Shown here piece by piece: positions 36,250 to 45,769 of a stretch of DNA of 64,000 bases (position 1 is its first letter; every line of letters begins with the position of its first letter). The notes below the pieces were generated by a model. It was not told the DNA's origin. It did no database searches and worked only from the letters and a program-made list of their open reading frames with translations. A program made the translations under genes and the position numbers. This DNA is from Coprinopsis marcescibilis (Eukaryota; Basidiomycota; Agaricomycetes; Agaricales; Psathyrellaceae), in contig ML210279.1 of assembly GCA_004369085.1 (NCBI GenBank), forward strand, positions 21,129 to 85,128. The letters run 5' to 3'.

Positions 36250-37785
36250 GATAGCGGGAACACCGGTAACCTCATGCTTCTTCACGCTCAGCGCAAACTT
36301 CTCCTCCTTCGTCATCGTATCCGCGCCTCTCGATCTCTTTTCTACCTCCGAGAAGCTGAACCCTGAATCAGGAAGCAGGTCTTAAACAGGCTGCGCCAAA
36401 TATTTAACCTTGATGATATCATGGTCGACAAACTTGAGGGGGATAGCGGTGTTCGAGTGGAGATGAGCTCGGTCCTTTGGAGTCATAACCCGCGTGTAAA
36501 GGTCGCGCGCCTGATCGTAGTCCGACACTTGCCCTCGTGGAAGAAATGCGACTGGCGCGAAACGACGTTGTGGGCGACCTTGTAGGGTGTAGTGGCGAGG
36601 CCAGACTTTGGTGACGCCGAAGGGGTCGAATCCAAGCGTGTTGGGGTCAGCCTGGCTAGGCTCCATGATCTGAACTTTGAGAGTCCAGGTTGGCAGCTCT
36701 CCGTGCTCGATGGCGCTCCAGAGTTGGCGCTTGGAGTGGTCGGGATCTTCGCCGCATTTCTTGATAGCTTCGTCCCAGGAAAACTGCTTCTGGCCGTGTT
36801 CTGCGATATAGTGATACTTGGCGTAGACGAAATTGCTGGCCGAGTTGACCCTGCAAAGGAGGAATTAGGGGATATAATGGGAGATCCAATGATACAACGC
36901 ACCACTTGAAGGTGTGGCACCCAAAACCGTTCATGTTGATCCAGCCATCAGGGGTACCGTAGTCGCTGAAGAACATCATCCCAGCGTGGGGCGAAGAGGC
37001 TGTTGTAGTCGAGCAAAAAGTTGGAGGGGCTGCGTTGCTGGGAGCGAACTACATCCGGTCCTTGCATGGGGTCGCGATTGAAGAAGACGGGCTACGCGCA
37101 TGTCAGGAGAGCCCAAAGGGATCGGTACGCAAATGACGTACCCAGTTCAATCCAACTACGTCGTAGTTCCCCTCATCTGTGTAATGCTTGATGGCGAATC
37201 CATGAGGATTCCGACCGGAGTCCGGAAATTCTTTCCCAAACGTGACGGTCGAGAATCTGGCGAAAACAGGAGTTCGTTTTCCAGCATTGCTGAACAGCCC
37301 CGCCTGTAGGAACAATAAGGATCCTGATGATACCGCCGCCAACAAGAACGGAGGAGACGCACCTTGGTTAGACCACTCATATCTTTTGGTGCACTGGAAA
37401 TATCCGAATACTCCGGAACCTGCAGGGTGTACCATGCATAAGGACGGTGCGCATCGGAAAGGCGGGGCACTGACGTTCAATGGTCTTTGCCCGGTTGAAT
37501 GTCTGCTGCTTCTGCATCAGAAACATGTCGCTTGCGAGCGGTAGACCGCCAACTGTCTTGCAATTGGCACCATCCGGCCATGGGATCCCTTCATTGCTGG
37601 TGAACTATGGCGCGTTGTCGGGCTTGTTGCCACCAGATACATCAGAAGCCTTCGAAATGATTTCGGCGGGACCATCGTTAGCGTTCATGAAGATCGACAT
37701 TCTATGAAGGGCGAGGGTCGATACCAAGCGATCCGAGAGCTTCCTTGGTGGACCGAAGTGGATGTGTGATGGGGTTGAACAGGAT
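36250..37785 (-). pseudogene. Catalase pseudogene, copy 2 (internally deleted)
   Basis: Minus-strand relic of a heme catalase. N-terminal pieces: NPITHPLRSTKEALGSLGID with CTG where copy 1 has ATG, then MSIFMNANDGPAEI from 37700. A TAG at 37607-37605 replaces the Tyr codon found in copy 1. Then LPLASDMFLMQKQQTFNRAK, and MVHPAGSGVFGYF, which keeps the catalytic distal His. About 350 bp is missing between KVWPRH and TPYKVAHNVVSRQSHFF, removing the heme-ligand Tyr region. The tail near 36250-36400 matches copy 1. It lies beside a DLH N-terminal relic. Clearly non-functional. Confidence 0.85.
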
Positions 37786-38513
37786 TCAAGAGGGCGAAAA
37801 GAGAGGGAAAAAGGCTTCGTGATCTTTTCAATACACCACAGTTTCATACGTGATCACTATGTGAAACCACTGTTTTGGATTGTGCCATGAAATGCCCGGT
37901 GAGTCTTATCCTGACGTTGAAACTAGAGAAAAATATACCTAAACTCGTTGGAGCTTGTCGAGGGTGCTCAGAAGGTTAGATTGTCTCCGACGAGTGGAAA
38001 CCACATATGCGCAATGCGCGATCGGTTGAGTTCATCAGAGGTTTAATCTCCGAGAGCAAGTATTTGGTCGCCGTTCAAAGTCTCAAAGCCGCGGGGCTAG
38101 TGTTACTGATCGAGGCCTTGATGGGCGTGATACTACTAAATACCGGCATTGACGCGGCAGTGCAAGTCGCACCCCCGCACCACCATAGCTGTAATTTACT
38201 CTTACTAGTCGCAAATGTATCTCCTCCTGGACGCGCCTTGCCGACAACGATGTCCTAGGTCCGTTTGTTGAACGACAAGCGACCTTCAACCCCCTAGCAC
38301 TTGAAAGCGGAAATTGAAAAGAAATGATGAGTTTGTGAATCAAGGCGTATCAAGGTTTGATGGCGACCCGCCTCGCTTCACTTCGCCTTGCCTTGTGGCA
38401 ACACTACGCGGGGCCGGCGCATCGTAACCTAAACATACAAGCACCAAACCAGGAGAGCGTTATGTTTTCATAAAAGGCTGTACACGGCGGAGGGGCAACG
38501 TAATGCTTTCTTA

Positions 38514-38660
38514 TCGGCCGTCCACTGGCAGGTTCAGCAAGACAGGTCGGTACATCCGCCAGAACCACTCCTCCAACACAGTCCTTTCAAATGGTACCAG
38601 CAACGGATGGGGGATACGACACTGTCTCCAAGGGCGCCAGAAGGGCAGGGAGAAGAACAA
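38514..38660 (-). pseudogene. DLH N-terminal relic
   Basis: About 145 bp aligns with the start of DLH F (41620-41770): the words GGTCGGTACATCCGC, CAGTCCTTTC and GATACGACACT(G/A)TCTCCAA are shared in order. Relative to F an internal stretch of about 30 bp is missing and the rest of the gene is absent. Confidence 0.65.
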
Positions 38661-38908
38661 ATAAATACAGAGAACGAATGTTGATAAGGTTAATTATTGG
38701 CGAGGGGTGCGTACCACTTGGTGGAAAATGTAGTATGTACTTCGGGGAAATGCCGCACATTTGCAAGGCTTTGCGACTTGAAAACTGGGTTGCATTCATT
38801 CTGAGAGACGCCCTGGCACAACATAGTATTCAAACTTGTAGGGAAATCGACCAAACACTAAACGTTGTCGTACACCAACAACTAGCATTGCACCCTTCAA
38901 ACATTCAC

Positions 38909-39238
38909 TCAGTTCATACATCCTCCATTCATCTTAGCGAATGGGCCTGAAAGTCAAAGGTTAATGAGTTTGAATCATAGACTCGTAAATATTTCACTCA
39001 CTAGCAATACCCAACCACTTGTATGCTCTATTTCCATTGCCCATGCAAGCACCATCCTAGAATACAGCATCAGAATGATGTGGGGTTTTGTCGTCAAGAT
39101 ACTCACGACTTGGTTACAAGAGCATCCCGATGGGCAGTCAGCCTCTACCTCGCAGGGGTAGTCTTGACAGCCTGCAATAATGGGAGATACACCCAAGGCG
39201 CAGACGGCTACGAAGAACGTGAGACGGGAAAACAGCAT
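38909..39238 (-). CDS. Small secreted cysteine-rich (knottin-like) peptide
   Basis: The start at 39238 gives a clear signal peptide (MLFSRLTFFVAVCALGVSP, cleavage near IIAG). Exon 1 ends at 39107; a 50-bp GTGAGT...CTAG intron (39106-39057) joins to DGACMGNGNRAYKWLG. The mature peptide has six cysteines spaced C-x4-C-x5-C-x3-C-x-C-x6-C, very like the inhibitor cystine knot of squash-type proteinase inhibitors. A second GTGAGT...TTTCAG intron (about 39000-38952) would extend the protein to TGA 38909; without it the stop is TGA 38996-38994. Tandem 170-bp repeats begin about 170 bp upstream. A protease-inhibitor or effector-like role is only a guess from the fold. Confidence 0.6.
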
Positions 39239-39405
39239 ATTCTGGATAGTAGGGAATAGAGAGACTTTGTCTGTTGAAGCAGGTGGTATTCGAGAGCCTT
39301 TTAAAGGAGCACGTACGGGAACATCCGGTTCCATATCTTTCGACAGGGTGTGCTGACCGAGTGACAGCACGTATAATACAGCGCTCACAATCCACACGCG
39401 GGACC

Positions 39406-39840
39406 CGTCAGGTGGCCAGTTAACAGTTTCGAGCCTCATAGAATGAGGCTGAACGTGACTAACGTATGCTTCATCTTTGGTAAACTGCGCCGACTGAATG
39501 GTATAGAGGTCATGAGCAACGTTAGCCGATACTCGGTCGAACCTCCCGATATTAAATTGTACCCGTGTGGCTCGTCAGGTGGCCAGTCAATTATGCCAAG
39601 CCTCCTCGAAAGAGGATGTGCGTGAGAGGACCGTTCGCATCCTTGTCTTTGCGGTGAACTCGAAGCGAATAACCGAATGAAATGGACGCCAGAAACATCA
39701 AACAACGCCGCATGTACTCCCAAAATGCTCACGATACCTATGGGATCCGTCAGGTGGCCGGTTGAGAATGCTAGAGCCTAACCACCGGATCTGCTCTGTA
39801 TTAAGTTGCCTTCGGGCTCGTCGTGTTTTGCCTAAGACTC
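39406..39840. repeat. Three tandem degenerate repeats of about 170 bp
   Basis: The word CGTCAGGTGGCC occurs at 39406, 39573 and 39748. After the first two, AAGCCTC-type palindromic hairpins (GCCTCAT-aga-ATGAGGC at 39434), CGTGA and GCATC/TTCATC follow at matched offsets; the third unit is truncated. A partial unit may precede the first one (GCTCAC...CGGGAC). The array lies upstream of the knottin-like gene. Confidence 0.6.
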
Positions 39841-40028
39841 CCTATAGCTACGTATGTGGAGAGATAAGTCCATGGAGCCCAACCCTAACCCGGGAAGGAG
39901 CCCGTAACACCTGAGTCTTCGCTCGCTGTTCAAAGCCACAAAGGGGCGTGAACATAATGCTTCTTGCCCTGTTTGTTCCTTGCTCGCGGTTCATTATGAG
40001 CGAGCTAACAAGTAGCATGTGGACCAAA

Positions 40029-40184
40029 CACACTTGTGTGGTGAGTTGGGGGTGGAGAGGCTCCGGCAGGAGACTCGAGCCAATCTCCAGGTCGTGGGGC
40101 GAAGGGAGACCGCCAGACGGCTAGCCCCGGGCGGGCGGGAAACCTTCGTAAATGTGACTCCCTTCGAATCCCACCCCACACAAG
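40029..40184. other. GC-rich segment closed by an inverted repeat
   Basis: CTTGTGTGG near 40031 and CCACACAAG near 40175 form an 8-9 bp inverted repeat around about 140 bp of GC-rich DNA containing CTTCGAATCC, which resembles an RNA polymerase III B box. No valid tRNA T-stem can be drawn. It could be a tRNA-derived SINE relic or chance. Otherwise 39840-40620 is gene-free. Confidence 0.2.
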
Positions 40185-40624
40185 CATGCTCGTCACATGA
40201 GCCGAGGTGGAGGAGGAGGCGAATCTATTATATCATGGTCTTCAATTCAAACCTAATTTAAAGAAGTGATACTGTCACCCTTGGATATTGAGCTACACCA
40301 ATGAGTCATGGTCAAATGAAAAAATCATGGATATCAAGATTCAAGGGAAGCGGTGGGTGGGTTGCGAAATTAGGATTTCAGGAACAAGAAGAATGTAACA
40401 AAATATCGGAGAAGAGACGAGGACCGAGCTGACTGAAATCCGAGTCGGTACGGCAAAGGTGGGTGGTTCGTGTCAAGCAAGCACGGGGTCACGTGCGCGT
40501 CACTGGGCAAGACTTTGTATTGCTCGTTCGCTCCGCTGCCTCAATCCACCAAGTACAAATCGTGACGTACGAGCTTCAGAAAGGGCAGTAGGTACCATTT
40601 GAGCCTAGCCTAACAACCTTCTGA

Positions 40625-41819
40625 TTAAGTGCTAAATCTATTGAACCATTCGACAACGCTTTTCGCTGACTGCTCTTTGGCCCAGACTAATGGCAGTTTA
40701 GGTGATATAAATGCAAAGCCACTACGAAGGGGATAGTTCTTACCAGCATTGGGTATCGTGGGATCTGCACGAGTTGCGAATCCGTGGGTCGTTCCAGAAA
40801 AGATTTGAAGGTGGTACGTCGCTTTCCTCTGCGCCAAGATATCGGAAGCTCGGCGAAGTGAGGCAGTCGGGAACGATGAATCCGTTTCTGGTACAATCAA
40901 TATGTGAGCGAACAATGGATATCACAGCTTACCGGCACACGAGAGCAAGAGAGGCTCTATTGGGGGGTTATTAGCTCTCAAAGCTATTCATAAATCCAAA
41001 CCACATACTCTTTAGCTTGTTGAAGTGGTCCTCGGTAAGGCCAGAAGGGTGAGCGAACGCGCCTTTAACGTACGTCAGCCCCTACATGAATGTACGGAAG
41101 ATTCATCAAAACTTACTTGCGATAACATTCTCAGTAGCACCGAGCTCCAAAGCGTATGGAGCGCCAAAGCAGTATCCTGGACACCTTCAGCCCCCATGTT
41201 AAGGTTAAAACAGTTGATGAAACGTACCGACCGCCCCATACTTTGCGTCGGCGCCTACATTTATCCTCTATCAAAGTTGCAGTGGAACTCTACTGAATCC
41301 ACGCACCGTAGATTTGTCGGACAGCTGCAAGCCATTTCGGAAGGGATTCCTCAGCCTGCTTCCTAGACTTGTTGAACCATGCCGTTTGATTGAATCCAGG
41401 TCGACCTTGATTGTCCTGAATGGGGTCGCCGAAAAAGTAATCAATGCCTAGGACGTAGAATCCTAGCGCACCGTCAGCCGTGGACGAGGTACAAAGAAGG
41501 CTCCAGAGCACGTACCGTTCGATGCAAACTCGTCTTGAAGAAGTTGATTGTTGATATAGAAAGGGCTGTACACGTCGGAGAGGAAAAGTATGACTTTCTT
41601 CACAGCTGGCTCGCTCGCGGGCTCAGCAAAATAGGTCGGTACATCCGCAATGCTGATATTCTTTCCCAGTGCATGCCCAGAATGAACCGCCCCTTCAACG
41701 CAGTCCTTTCCAATGGATCCAGCAAGGATGGGTGACGCGACACTATCTCCAAAGGCGGCAGAAGGGAAGAGGGACAAAAGCAGGTAAGCGGAGAGAAAGA
41801 ATACTGAGAGAGTTGCCAT
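40625..41819 (-). CDS. Secreted dienelactone-hydrolase-like protein (DLH F)
   Basis: Intact eight-exon DLH. From the ATG at 41819: signal peptide MATLSVFFLSAYLLLSLFPS; PILAGSIGKDCVEG; VKKVILFLSDVYSPFYINNQ; FYVLGIDYFFGDPIQDNQG; then an intron before GYCFGAPYALELGATENVI with the nucleophile Cys; AFAHPSGLTEDHF; PLLLSCA; ETDSSFPTASLRRASDIL with the triad Asp; and THGFATRADP with the triad His. The end is VEWFNRFST (TAA 40625). The product is expected outside the cell, hydrolysing unknown lactone or ester substrates. A GTATAAATAC box lies 42 bp upstream. Its N-terminal region is the nearest match to the relic at 38514. Confidence 0.87.
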
Positions 41820-41860
41820 GGTGGAAGCTGGGGGTTCCACACGCATCGCAACAGGGTTCA

Positions 41861-41870
41861 GTATTTATAC
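41861..41870 (-). promoter_or_regulatory. TATA box of DLH F
   Basis: GTATAAATAC on the minus strand, about 42 bp upstream of the ATG at 41819. Confidence 0.45.
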
Positions 41871-42569
41871 GCCATACCACGATGAGAAATCTGGGAGTTC
41901 GAAGAACCGTTATCTTCCGATGTTAACACGCGTAGAGGCGACTGAATAGTCATGGGTCGACTATGATCAAGAAGGTCGTTGCTTCTTTCTTGGCGTGGTA
42001 CAAAGGGTCGCTTACATGGGTATTTGCATAAACGATACATATTCCAGCAAATTCTAGGTGAGTGCACACCATAGTTAGCCTCGGTGCATTCATAACACGT
42101 GGAGATTTATCTCGTCCTGTCGATAACACTTGGTCCCATCCCAGACATCTTGCCACACCTATGGCACCGCTGTCGGCTGAACCATTCAACTGTGATCTTC
42201 GAAGGAAAGTAAGGATTTTCACCGCATCCGGTGTATAAATAGAATAGCACAAAGATGCCGTAATTTACTAGAGGTCGAACTTCAAAGCTTGAAGCCCCTT
42301 GAAGCTCGAAGTCTATAAAACTCATTCTGATCACAGTGTTATGAGATTACCCATAGGCTACGCGTTGAAGCCTAAGTACGCAAAACAATGTCTTCCAAAT
42401 ATACTTTTGCTGAAGCTTTGGAAATTGGAACCGGCTTCCTATAGAAAGATGTGTGACGTACGTATATCTATACCCACCATTGTTTGAAGATTGTGCGGTT
42501 TTCACTGGCAGACGGTGAACACTGAAAGTCTTCGAAGTTCGTGCAAATGATAAAGGGAGAAAAATTGAA

Positions 42570-42650
42570 AGGCCTTGCCAGGACTCGAACCTGGGTTTCA
42601 AGAATTTGTTGGATCAGAATCTTAAGTGATAACCTCTACACTACAAAGCC
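42570..42650 (-). tRNA. tRNA-Gln(CUG): tRNA-Gln (CUG) with a short intron
   Basis: The minus strand folds as a cloverleaf: acceptor GGCTTTG/CAAGGCC, a D-arm around GTGTAGAGGTTATCAC typical of fungal tRNA-Gln, anticodon stem TAAGA/TCTTG, and T-arm CCAGG-TTCGAGT-CCTGG. The anticodon loop holds TTCTGA, giving CUG, followed by about 9 extra bases (TCCAACAAA) at the usual intron position 37/38. Reading the stem one base earlier would suggest Arg(UCU), but the D-arm sequence favours Gln. Confidence 0.85.
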
Positions 42651-42759
42651 ATTACGGACGAGTTTCCTCGCCCTCCCCGCGGTGTCTCACCAGAAAGTTC
42701 AATAAATATTCGTCCAAGTCAACCATCGCTTACAAAACTCCAATCATAATCACTTCTTA

Positions 42760-43902
42760 CTACTTGCTGAACCTGTTGAACCACTCGACGATGCTCTTAG
42801 CGGACTGTTCTCTTGCCCAGCCTTTAAGCGCAAGCATGAGTTGAATAAGACCAGGGGCAAGGGGCACAGTACCCACCGGCGTGAGGATTGTTCGGGTCGG
42901 ATCGAGTCGCGAATCCATGAGCCACCCCGGAAAACACTTGAACGTGATATTTAGCGCTTTTTGCGGATAGTATGTCTTCAGCGCGCCGTCGTGAATCAGC
43001 GGAGAACGTATCATCCATTTCTGAGGTCGATTAAAAGAGTCAGAAGTGTGTACTAGGTGAGTTGGCCACACCTACCAGCACAGGAGAGTAACAGTGGTTC
43101 TACTCGTGTTCAAAGGATTGAGCAGTCGCTACTACGGTAAGTCTGTGACACTCACTGGTCAATTTCTCGAAGTGATCTTCAGTCAGGAAAGCTGGATGTG
43201 CGAATGCGGCTTAGGGGAAATAGTCATTACTTAGAAGGATGAGACCATGCATGTATTAGATGACATACCGGAAACTACGTCGTCTGTTGACCCAGCAGTC
43301 AAAGCGTATCGTCCCCCAAAGCAGTATCCAACAGCGTTATACTTGGTATTAGGACCTGTTAGCCGATACTACGTCAGGTACCAGTACGTGAAGCGTTTCC
43401 TTAGGGCAGTTCTTACCATATCCCTTCTTCACCTCTTGTATCCAACCTGGTACGCTCGCATCTGCCTGCTGGTATGACTTCTCAATCCTTACTGTTTGGT
43501 TGAAATCTGGCTGTCCTCGAGTCTTTTGCACTGGATCTCCGAAGAAATAGTCCAACCCAAATACATGATACCCTGAATCCGCCGAGTGTAGTCAGCCTGT
43601 AACTCCGAGTCAGTCGATTCACGATGACGCACCTTGAGAAGCAAAGTAGTCCTGAAGAAGCTGGTTGTTGATGAAGAAGGGACCGAGCGCATCCGAGAAA
43701 AAGAATACAACCCTGTCAAGGATATGACCTGCCGACGCTTTCGAGACGTATGTTGGAACGCCAGCGATTGTGACAGTCTCGCCTTTCGGGATGCCGACGT
43801 GCTTGGGTCCTTCAAGGCACTGAGATTCACAGGTCCCGGCAAGGAAGGAGAGGGATGCTGGATATGGCTGGATGTATTATCGACAGAAGTGGAGGGGGTC
43901 AT
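42760..43902 (-). pseudogene. DLH G, N-terminus degenerate
   Basis: The body is a DLH: CESQCLEGPKHVGIPKGETV, VVFFFSDALGPFFINNQLLQ, YHVFGLDYFFGDPVQ, GYCFGGRYALTAGSTDDVV in one exon (no intron before the Cys), EMDDTFSADSRRRAEDIL, AHGFATRSDPNNPHAG, and WAREQSAKSIVEWFNRFSK to TAG 42760. The frame carrying the mature N-terminus meets TAA shortly upstream with no ATG. The ATG at 43902 lies in another frame (MTPSTSVDNTSS), and a hydrophobic leader in the third frame (VPLGLVPYLLSPH) lacks a start codon. It looks like a pseudogene with a broken signal-peptide region but an otherwise complete enzyme body. Confidence 0.7.
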
Positions 43903-44310
43903 GGTGACTCAATGAGGACTCAGAAGATACGGTACGAGGCCCAGAGGAACGCTGCGGGATATGATCAGCGACCAGGGTCTGGGGATTGGCTTTATGAAGA
44001 GATTCTTGATTGATTTTATAGTTCGCAAACATCCAGTATTCCTACGAGTAGGCTATACAGCTTATCGAACTTACGCTGTGTCCCGGCGGATAACTCTAAA
44101 GATCCGTGTTCAGCTGTACTCATTTATGGATTGGGAACATCGGTTGTTGTTTCCCGACTTTCCCAGATATGGTTATCAATCATGATATTTAATCAATAAC
44201 ACACGACGCTGGTCGGCAAGGGTTCTAAAAGCTTTTCAGGGGATTACAGGTCCAGAAATTGGCTGGTGGTACGATCTCGACGATATGATCTACCCCGGGT
44301 GTGACACAGT

Positions 44311-45567
44311 CTATTTGCTGAAACGGTTGAACCATTCAATCACGCTCTTCGCGGATTCTTCTTTAGCCCATACTGTGTGGCATCAGGATCAGTATTTGCA
44401 TGGAACGGGTGAGTCGGATAAGTGTCTCATACCCGCGTTAGAGTTTTCCGGATCAGAGCGTATCGCGAATCCATGAGTAACCCCAGAGAAGACCTGGAGG
44501 TGATAGCTAGCATTGTTCGCAGAGAGAATATCATGAGCACGCCTAACAGATTCAACGGGGAACGCAGTGTCGGCCTCTACAGGGCAGAGATATACATTGT
44601 CAGAGTAAATTAGACCGAGCGTGCGCATGAGACACCCACCAGCAAGAGAAAGGAGGAGGGGCTCTGACAGAAGCGTTTGGTCATTAGGTTAATCAGGGTC
44701 CATCGAGAAGCCGACATGTAGTACTTACTCGTAAGCCTTCGGAAATGTTCCTCGTTCAGGGCGGAAGGGTGAGCAAATGCCGCTGGGTTACGTCAGTGTG
44801 TCAGTGTTATTGCCTCTATCGGCGAATAGGTGTGTCCTCACTGGCGACGACTTTGTCCGTAGAGCCGATATCCATGGCGTATGGAGCCCCAAAGCAGTAG
44901 CCTATTACGAATCGGCAATGATGTGATTTGATTCATTGATACGGTCTAAGTCACGCAGTATGCTTACCGACGGCGTTATATTTTGAATTGGCGCCTGGAT
45001 TGAGGTTAGTTGATCGGGAAAGTGAATATATAATTCAAAAGGAATGCCTACCATGCAATTGTCGGACACCTTCGATCCACCTTGGCACGCTTTCAGCCGC
45101 TTGCTGAACCGATTTGAGGATCCACTCGGTCTGATTGAAGTTGGGCCGGGTCTGTGCGATCTGGATCGGATCACCGAAGAAGTAATCGATCCCAAAGACG
45201 TGGTATCCTAAGTACGAGACGTAAAGTCAATTCTGTGCCGATGTAATGTAACACCGTCATCATATTCACCTTGAGAGGCGAACTGGTCTTGAAGGAGCTC
45301 GTTGTTCACGTAGAAAGGACCAAATACGTCGGGGAAGAACATTATGACCTTCTTTGTGCCCGAATTCTTTGAGGGTCTGGCGCTGTAGGTGGGGACGCCG
45401 GCAATGGTGATGTTCTTGCCCTGAACCCGGCCAGAGTACGTGAACCCCTCGAGGCAGTCCGGGCCGTAGTCACGCGCCAGAGAAGAGGATTGCGCTACAA
45501 CGAGCCCAGAGAGTATAATGAGCGCAGAAAGCCCTTTGATTAGGTGGAGTTTGACTGTCGAGAACAT
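44311..45567 (-). CDS. Secreted dienelactone-hydrolase-like protein (DLH H)
   Basis: Intact eight-exon DLH. The ATG at 45567 starts a signal peptide (LSALIILSGLVVAQSSS). Then DYGPDCLEGFTYSGRVQGKN, KKVIMFFPDVFGPFYVNNEL, YHVFGIDYFFGDPIQIAQ, an intron before GYCFGAPYAMDIGSTDKVV (nucleophile Cys), AFAHPSALNEEHF, EADTAFPVESVRRAHDIL (triad Asp), and THGFAIRSDPENSNA (triad His), ending WAKEESAKSVIEWFNRFSK at TAG 44311. The conserved SCAG before the acid exon is SLAG here, a non-catalytic change. Arg replaced by Ile in HGFAIRS is also unlike its paralogs. TATAAA lies at 45758-45763. It is tail-to-head with pseudogene G on the same strand. Confidence 0.85.
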
Positions 45568-45769
45568 CGTCGCGAGAAATATGGGGGTTTTTCCTTTTCA
45601 CGAAAGAGTCGGAATTGAACCTTTGGTTAAGTACTGGGTGGAACACCCAAAGGAGATTAATGAGCGCCATGACAGACATTCGTCGCACACAGTACCTGAA
45701 TTGCCATCTGACCTGGACAACCATATGTTGTTCTGTGGGCATCGTCCTGGATCCGCATTTATACCGCAA

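Noticed and set aside
39406..39840. CRISPR-like array
   Set aside because: The repeats are about 170 bp apart and degenerate in a eukaryotic telomeric context; this is a tandem repeat, not CRISPR.
40029..40184. tRNA-Ser candidate (TTCGAATCC and a CUCGAGC loop)
   Set aside because: The T-stem does not pair, and the D-loop and variable region are far too long for a tRNA.
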